A stretch of 48,930 nt of DNA from Archangium sp. GTDB taxonomy: Bacteria; Myxococcota; Myxococcia; Myxococcales; Myxococcaceae. The position numbers and the translations under genes are program-made. The DNA is taken from NCBI GenBank assembly GCA_022843845.1, contig JALHMW010000034.1:1-48930 (forward strand). Direction: 5' to 3'. Position 1 is the first letter of the stretch; each line of letters starts with the position of its first letter. This document shows positions 43,332-48,930 of this stretch, piece by piece. The notes beneath the pieces were generated by a model. The model had not been told where the DNA came from. It saw only the letters and a program-made list of their open reading frames with translations, and made no database searches.

Positions 43332-46300
43332 TCATCGCTTGACCTTGCGGGTGTCGGGGTGAGCGACGGACGGGTCAGCGGGCGGCGGCGAGAGCACGGT
43401 CTGGTACGTCTTCCCCGACTTTGAGGCCGCGGCCATCGCGTCGTAAATCTCCAAGATGACGCGTTTGGTGCGGTACTCGCCGTGCGCCTTCTCATCGTTC
43501 TTCTTCACGATGGGGAAGGTGTCGAGGATGTACGCAGCGTCATCCTGAGAAATACCGTAGAGATGGAAGAAGGCGGCGTCGAGCTCGCAGCGAAGCAAGA
43601 AGCGGCGAGCAGCATCCCATTTGAAGGGTGGGCCGTCGTATCCAAGGTCACGGGCAAAAGGTTCAAGATCACGCCCGGTGTAGGTGAGCTCCAGAACTCT
43701 TGGAAGCGACCAGGAAACGACTGACGAACTCTCGTCCCAGCGCGCAGACTCCGCGTAGGTCTGCGGAGGTAGAACGGGAAACTGCTTCGCGAAAAAGTAA
43801 CTCAAGGTTGTACCGCCGATCTTTTGGCGAGCTGCATAGTCGAGAGCCAAGCAGCAAAGATTGGCGAGGAGGATGCCTGCCAGTCTGGGCTCAACAGAAG
43901 GCAGCAGAAGTGGAAACTTGTTTCCGACAGCGACGCGAGGGATCACCGTCGAAATCACTGTTCTCTGGTCAGTGCTCCTGCAGATTTCTCTCCAGCCCAA
44001 CAACCAGCCATGCGGCCATCTATCCAAGAGCCGCTCGCTGACTTCGGTCGCAGGGACCCAGTAGTACGGGTGCGTCAGTCGATCCGGATTTTCGTGCGCG
44101 ACATCATCGAACTCGGGCAGCTTGCCCTGATTGTCTTGCGCCTCTGTCTGTCCCTCGTAGGTTCCAAAGCGGTGATCGAAGTGATGCACCATCTTCGCTT
44201 CGATTAGCGGGATGTACTCGACGCCATCATGCTTGAACCGATTACCCACCAGCTTGGCTCCGGCGGCCTCCAGCTGTGCGCGCGAGCGGAAGAGACCGGA
44301 GTCATTCGCCATGTGGAGCATTGCCATGAATCGGAGGCCCCATGGGTTTCCGTGCTTCTCGTCGTCTTCCCGCCAGAGGACGCCTGCTCGCCGGTAAATG
44401 GCGAGGTTCAGCTCGGCGTCGCGCTTTGAGCGGAAGGTCGGGCAGGTCTTTGTATTGGGGTTCAGCGTCGAGAAATCGGCTGGGCTGAGCGTGAAGTGTC
44501 GGTTGGCGTCGTTGAGAGCCGCAACAGAACGGGCGAAGAAGACAAGATCCGCTTTTGGCACATCACTGGCTTTGGAAATCGTCAGCAGCGCAAACTTGAA
44601 CGCGTGGTGCACGCCCGGGAAAACGAACTCCTCATTTTCGAAACTGAAGAAGCTGGCAAGTGCCGTCTCGTTGACCAGCGCGCCGAAGTACTCCTTCGTC
44701 GTGTCGTCGGTGGCCAAGCCCGTTGGCACGATGAACCCAGCGCGCCCTGCTGAGTTGAGCGCCGACCGATTGTGCTCGGCGAACAGTGCGTAGGTGTTGA
44801 CGTCCCCTTTGCCGCAGAGCGGATATCGGCCGGAGTTACGAACAAGATGACTTTGGCCCTCGGCAATACGGCTGGCGCTTCGCCAAGCTCTCCAGAGCAT
44901 GGGGTTGTCGCTTGGCAACTTCGCGATGAGCTTCTTTCTCAGCGACGAGTTCTCCGCGGTGGCGATCTCGGTACTGCGTGAAGCGAAGTACTCCTGCTCC
45001 TGCAGCTTCACGCGCTCCCAGGGCGGATTCCCGAGCACCACGTCGAACCCGCCCTTGGCGAACACCTGTGGAAACTGAAGGTGCCAGTGCAGGAACTCGT
45101 ACTCTCGCGCGAGCTGCTTGACGGTCCGGACCGTGAGCGATGGTGCCCGGACCGGTTCGTCGCGCACCTGCCGCCAGGTCTCGTTCGTGGGCGCCGCCTC
45201 TGCGACGGCGTTGGGCAGCGGCTCCTTCGGCCAGACGAACGCGGCGCACCACGCGTCGGCCACCAGCTTCTGGTGCTGAAACGCGACCGACTCGAGCAAC
45301 GATGTCCACTCCGTTTGCTTCTTCGCGAGTGAGGCCGCGTCACTATCGCTGGCCGCATCAACCGCCTTGGCCGCCGCCGTCAGCGTCGCGACCTCGCTCT
45401 GCGGAACGACCAGCGCGAGCGAGTCCTGCAGGCTTTCCTTCTTGTTTCGCTTCTTCAGCGCGGAGGCCGTCTTCTTGTCATCTCCCTCGAGCGCCACCCA
45501 TGCCTCGTCGGGGATGCCGTTCTTCATCAATTCTGGCGTCGTGCCGAGCAGAGCGTTGCCCTGCTGCAGGTGCGAATCGAGGAACGAGAGCGGTTTGCCT
45601 GGGTCGACCGCCTCCATCCACAACGCCAGGCGACACAGCTCGATGGCCATCGGGTTCAGGTCCACGCCGAAGACGCACTGGCCGACGACTCGACGCAGGG
45701 CATGCCGGTACTCCCTGGGGGAGGGCGTACCATTCGCTTCCAGCCGCGCCACGTGAGCCGCGAGGCGACGAGCCGCTGCGAGGAGGAAGTGACCGCTCCC
45801 GCACGCAGGGTCGACGATGCTGAGCTTGAGCAGTGCATCGACCGGAGCGCCGGGGTTCGTGGCGATGGTCCGTTGCACAACGGGTTCCAGGGCGCTGTCG
45901 AGCAGCACCTGCACCAGCGAATCTGGCGTGTAGTAGCTGCCCGTCGTCTTGCGCGCGTTGCCCTTCGATTCGTCGGCGCTCGCGAAGGCGAAGACGCGAC
46001 CCTCATTGGTCAACACTGGCACCAACTCGAGGAGGCTCTCGTACACGCTGCCGAGCTCCTCCGGTCCCATGTCACGCCAGTTCACCCGCGACAGGCTCGC
46101 GCCCTCGCGAATCCACGAGAGTCGAAACACCGCTTCGAGCAGTGAGTGGTTCTCGAGGGAGGCGTCATCAAGTGCTGGCGTCTGGCCCGCAGAGAAGAGA
46201 CCCGCCAGCGCCGGAAGCCCGAGCACCGGTTGCCCAGCTTCAAGTCCACGGAACACGATCTTCAGGCTGGCGTAGAGGTCGGTGTAGCGGTCGTGCGCCC

Positions 46301-47330
46301 GGCGTTTCGCCGAGCGCTCCCGGAGCCGCCTCAGGCCGTACCCCTCAGCGTACAGCTGCTTCGAGACGTCGGGCGCGTTGGGCGCGAAGAGCAGGTCGCG
46401 CTCCTCTGCCGTGATGAGAAAGATGAGCCGGTAGACCAGCCGGAGCAGCTGCTGAAAGTATGCCCGCTCAGTAAGCGAGCCGCTCTTCAGCGCGTCACGC
46501 AGCGCCTGGTTGTCTCGCTGCGAAAGGAAGCCCTGCCCGAGGGCAAGGAGCGCGTCCTGTACCCCGTCACGGAGAAGATCTCTGGCCCGGGTCCCCTGTT
46601 CACGGCCGGCCGTGCGCCACTGCTCCAGCGCGCATTCCGTCGACGCCTGGCCTTCACGACCAAAGCGTGACTCGTGCATCAACAACCACAGCGCTGTGAA
46701 GTCTGCGTACCGTGCCTCGGCGAAGAGCCGTGCAAGGTCGACTTCGATCCACGCTGGGCGCGTGAGGCTCGCGTTGTCTCGCACGATGCGCAGCGAGAGT
46801 CCGTCGGTCGCGATTCCCCAGACCGCCTTCTCCTCGGCGTTCAGGTACTCCTGCGTCAGGCCAAAGGCACTCCGCTTGCGGGTTCCGTCTCCGAAGTCAG
46901 CGGAGGGCGTGTCGAGGCCGGACCCTGCTGGAGCCACGATGACCGGCACGCGACCGCCGACTGCGCGGAAGCGGAGGGGGTAGAGGCGTTCCACGAGCGT
47001 GATCGGTTCGGCTGACGCGAGTGAGGCGAACCCGAAGCACTCCTTCAAGAGCGTCTGTGTGAACTTGACCGAGAGCTCGAGCGCGTTGCCGCCCCCGCGT
47101 CGGCCCGAGTCGAACTCCGCCCACTCTGCCTGGGCCATGCGCCAATACCGCCCGAGCTCGTCGCGGAGGTTGAGGCCCTTTCTGATTCCGTAGTCGGTCT
47201 CGCTCTGATGGCTGGCACCAAGTTGCGCCACCTTGCCGAGCCACTCCGGCGACAGCAGGCCGCCTTCAATCGACAACGCCTCGAACGCCAACTGCGCGTC
47301 GTTCTTCTTCCGCGAAGGCTTGGTGGCCAT
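43332..47330 (-). CDS. Large N6-adenine DNA methylase (DISARM DrmMI-like, Eco57I-type)
   Basis: 1332 residues from the ATG at 47330, 1 bp after the helicase stop. SAM-binding motif I SIVDPACGSGHFLLAA is near residue 505, motif IV VVLGNPPWERVKLQ near 767 (NPPW defines an N6-adenine methylase). A long N-terminal region of about 480 residues and a C-terminal target-recognition-like region are typical of Eco57I-type fused enzymes, of BREX PglX and of DISARM class 1 DrmMI. The adjacent SNF2-type helicase favours DrmMI. No nuclease triad is obvious in the N-terminus, and the HNH gene downstream could supply cutting. Confidence 0.8.
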   Translation of the reverse strand: MATKPSRKKNDAQLAFEALSIEGGLLSPEWLGKVAQLGASHQSETDYGIRKGLNLRDELGRYWRMAQAEWAEFDSGRRGGGNALELSVKFTQTLLKECFGFASLASAEPITLVERLYPLRFRAVGGRVPVIVAPAGSGLDTPSADFGDGTRKRSAFGLTQEYLNAEEKAVWGIATDGLSLRIVRDNASLTRPAWIEVDLARLFAEARYADFTALWLLMHESRFGREGQASTECALEQWRTAGREQGTRARDLLRDGVQDALLALGQGFLSQRDNQALRDALKSGSLTERAYFQQLLRLVYRLIFLITAEERDLLFAPNAPDVSKQLYAEGYGLRRLRERSAKRRAHDRYTDLYASLKIVFRGLEAGQPVLGLPALAGLFSAGQTPALDDASLENHSLLEAVFRLSWIREGASLSRVNWRDMGPEELGSVYESLLELVPVLTNEGRVFAFASADESKGNARKTTGSYYTPDSLVQVLLDSALEPVVQRTIATNPGAPVDALLKLSIVDPACGSGHFLLAAARRLAAHVARLEANGTPSPREYRHALRRVVGQCVFGVDLNPMAIELCRLALWMEAVDPGKPLSFLDSHLQQGNALLGTTPELMKNGIPDEAWVALEGDDKKTASALKKRNKKESLQDSLALVVPQSEVATLTAAAKAVDAASDSDAASLAKKQTEWTSLLESVAFQHQKLVADAWCAAFVWPKEPLPNAVAEAAPTNETWRQVRDEPVRAPSLTVRTVKQLAREYEFLHWHLQFPQVFAKGGFDVVLGNPPWERVKLQEQEYFASRSTEIATAENSSLRKKLIAKLPSDNPMLWRAWRSASRIAEGQSHLVRNSGRYPLCGKGDVNTYALFAEHNRSALNSAGRAGFIVPTGLATDDTTKEYFGALVNETALASFFSFENEEFVFPGVHHAFKFALLTISKASDVPKADLVFFARSVAALNDANRHFTLSPADFSTLNPNTKTCPTFRSKRDAELNLAIYRRAGVLWREDDEKHGNPWGLRFMAMLHMANDSGLFRSRAQLEAAGAKLVGNRFKHDGVEYIPLIEAKMVHHFDHRFGTYEGQTEAQDNQGKLPEFDDVAHENPDRLTHPYYWVPATEVSERLLDRWPHGWLLGWREICRSTDQRTVISTVIPRVAVGNKFPLLLPSVEPRLAGILLANLCCLALDYAARQKIGGTTLSYFFAKQFPVLPPQTYAESARWDESSSVVSWSLPRVLELTYTGRDLEPFARDLGYDGPPFKWDAARRFLLRCELDAAFFHLYGISQDDAAYILDTFPIVKKNDEKAHGEYRTKRVILEIYDAMAAASKSGKTYQTVLSPPPADPSVAHPDTRKVKR

Positions 47331-47331
47331 G

Positions 47332-48843
47332 TCAGGCCACCTTTGGGAGGAGCACGAAGAGACCAATGATGTCGACAGGCAGCAGAGCCTTCACCGCGTA
47401 GCTGCCCCTTGCTGCTGCCGCTTCTCGAACGCGCCGGTGATCCGCCAGGAGCACCTGGGCTCGAGCTTCGGCCCAGCCGTCGATCTCTTTGCGGCGAGCG
47501 GTGAGCTGCTCGAGCGCCTGCGTCACCATGCGTTCACGCGCTGACGCCGGAGGGTCCCCGACAGGCGCTGGCTTGAGGAGCTCGAGCGCATCGATGTCAG
47601 TGGCGAGCGTGATGGATTGTGCACCACGCCACGCGACGGAGCTGCACTCTTCGACCAGGAGCGTAGTGCTTCGCCCAGCGCGGGTCGACACGAGCTGATG
47701 TCTCAGCCGTAGCAGCGTCACCACCGTGCGCTCAGTCACGGCAGGAGACACCCAGCAGCCAACTCGGCCCAGAACACCTGGAAGCGGCGTCGTCTCGTCG
47801 CCGGGGCTCGCCAGGGTGCGCTCGAGCAGCGTCTCCGCGAGAACCGAGACGAGTGGGTGGCTCCGCTGGACTGCCCGGCAGCCCGCGCCCGGCGGGTAGG
47901 CGAAGTCGATGCGCAGGGTTCCTTCGAGTCCCTCTGATTCCAGACGCTCCCTCACGTCTTCTGGGAGCGCCTTGAGCGCCACACGACCGCCGCGCTTCGG
48001 GAGCGGTTCAACGCCTGCGCCGAGCCGAGAGAGCGCCCGCTCTGCAAAGCGCTTCACATCTTCATCACCGCCTACTGCAGCCAGCGTTCGGTGAAACTCG
48101 GGAAGGACGTCTCCGGGGCGCAGTCGGCGCTGCGCGAAGACGGTGCGGCTCTCCTTCGCCTTCTCTTTCGCGCTTTCCCATTGAGCTTCGATCACTTGCG
48201 CTTCGTCGCCCGAGGCGAAGTCGAGTGTGCGCTGTGCGCGGTCACCTGTGTGTCGCAGCAGCACAGCTTTGAGCAATGCCTGCGTGAGCTGATGGTTGTC
48301 GTCGGGCAGTGGGACCGGAACGCCGAGCTCGCGGCGAATTCGTTCTGCTTTGCGGATGATGACCTCGAGCACTGCGCCGTCGACCGGGTTGTTGTTGCCG
48401 TAGATGAGCGTGGCTCGCACCGTCGGGCTCTGCTGGCCGTAGCGGTCGACGCGGCCTTCGCGTTGTTCATGTCGGGTCGGATTCCACGAGAGGTCGTAGT
48501 GAACAACCGCGTCGAACTTGTCCTGCAGGTTGATGCCTTCCGACAGGCAGTCGGTGGCGACGAGCAGCCGCGGGTGGTCCCCGTCAACGTCCTCGATTGC
48601 CGCGCGACGCTCCTCGCTGGCGAGCTGCCCCGTGACGACGCTGACGTTCACCTTGGGAAGACGCTTGGCGAGATGCTCGCCCAGGTACTCGGCGGTGGCG
48701 ATGTAGCGGCAGAAGACGACGGGGGCGAAGCCGTCTGCGAGGAGCTTCTCAACGTGGTCACTCACCAGCTTGAGCTTCGGGTCTCCCGCTTGGCCCACCA
48801 GCTTCTCCGCACTAGGACACCAATCGGTTTGAAGGTGATCGAA
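47332..48843 (-). pseudogene. SNF2-type helicase (DISARM DrmD-like), 5'-truncated C-terminal part
   Basis: About 500 codons with the second RecA domain of an SNF2-family helicase: VVFCRYIATAEYL (motif IV region), LLVATDCLSEGINLQ (motif V) and HEQREGRVDRYGQQ (motif VI, with the two arginine fingers), then a long unrecognised C-terminal region as in DrmD. The first RecA domain (Walker A and DExH) should lie upstream but an in-frame TGA stops the frame at 48844-48846. The nearest start in the remaining frame is a GTG at 48798 that would give a protein without ATP-binding motifs. I therefore call it a truncated gene, unless the window edge or a sequencing error is responsible. Confidence 0.7.
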
Positions 48844-48853
48844 TCATGGGTGG

Positions 48854-48930
48854 TTACGCAGCCTGACGCCTGTTGATCGCCTCGAGGTTTTGGACCGCGG
48901 CTGAGCGCCTGAGTGCGAAGAGGTTTTTTC
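48854..48930 (-). CDS. 3' end of an ORF entering from the right edge, possibly transposase
   Basis: A different frame from the helicase enters from the right edge and ends in TAA at 48854. The 25 visible residues (FALRRSAAVQNLEAINRRQ and flanks) look like the basic C-terminus of a transposase, but too little is present to name a family. It would explain why the helicase frame breaks here. The element boundary would lie between about 48805 and 48850. Confidence 0.35.
   Translation of the reverse strand, partial: KNLFALRRSAAVQNLEAINRRQAA

Noticed and set aside
43332..47330. Methylase as BREX PglX
   Set aside because: No brxL, pglZ or brxC-type genes are nearby, and the adjacent SNF2-type helicase fits a DISARM-like assignment better.
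1..48930. CRISPR array, tRNA or rRNA genes
   Set aside because: No regularly spaced direct repeats, no cloverleaf-type sequence with a T-loop consensus, and no rRNA-like stretches were noticed on either strand.

Overview
The window is about 49 kb of GC-rich DNA with dense, mostly overlapping bacterial genes. It carries an AgmX/PglI-type C-terminal domain, many lipoproteins, outer-membrane barrels and a large RHS lipoprotein. Together these suggest a Gram-negative bacterium of the Myxococcota (Myxococcaceae-like). That placement is an inference; no rRNA or other phylogenetic marker is present, and I saw no tRNA or CRISPR array.

Region 1 (1-1763): the 3' end of an Omp85/BamA-type barrel gene, overlapped by a CPBP-family membrane protease gene.

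Region 2 (1905-14561, minus strand) is the most interesting part. Twelve genes are packed head-to-tail with 1-11 bp overlaps or gaps of 1-18 bp, so they probably form one operon. At its centre are a MotA-like and a MotB-like ion-channel stator pair and a 607-residue membrane protein. The C-terminal half of that protein reads like the flagellar rotor protein FliG, joined through a transmembrane helix to a periplasmic domain, an arrangement like a FliF-FliG fusion. Around them are four lipoproteins (one with TPRs), three proteins with barrel-like C-terminal regions (two of which share a Cys-x-x-Cys N-terminal domain), a large exported helical protein and a membrane protein with an AgmX-like tail. 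No filament, export-gate or C-ring FliM/FliN genes are present. The operon looks like an envelope-spanning, ion-driven rotary machine with no flagellum.

Region 3 (14738-23595) is ordinary chromosome: a barrel-like protein, a Skp/OmpH-like protein without signal peptide, a CitE-like TIM-barrel protein, a PaaI-type thioesterase, an AEC transporter, RNase D, a TtcA-TerB-PhnD operon and an SDR-type protein.

Region 4 (23596-33539) is accessory: a 2024-residue RHS/YD-repeat lipoprotein with a unique 127-residue C-terminus, followed on the same strand by five small genes (two or three membrane proteins), some of which may be immunity genes. A zinc-ribbon gene lies beyond.

Region 5 (33765-48930) is a defence island, all on the minus strand: an AbiE-type toxin-antitoxin pair with a palindromic operator candidate; a CBASS-like set with a SAVED/DUF4297-type (Cap4-like) nuclease flanked by two CD-NTase-like enzymes; and a module of SNF2-type helicase, large N6-adenine methylase (DISARM DrmD/DrmMI-like), HNH endonuclease and an Upf1-like SF1 helicase. 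The SNF2 helicase is cut off at the right edge by an in-frame stop. Just beyond it, a different reading frame enters from outside the window, so the helicase may be interrupted by a mobile element.
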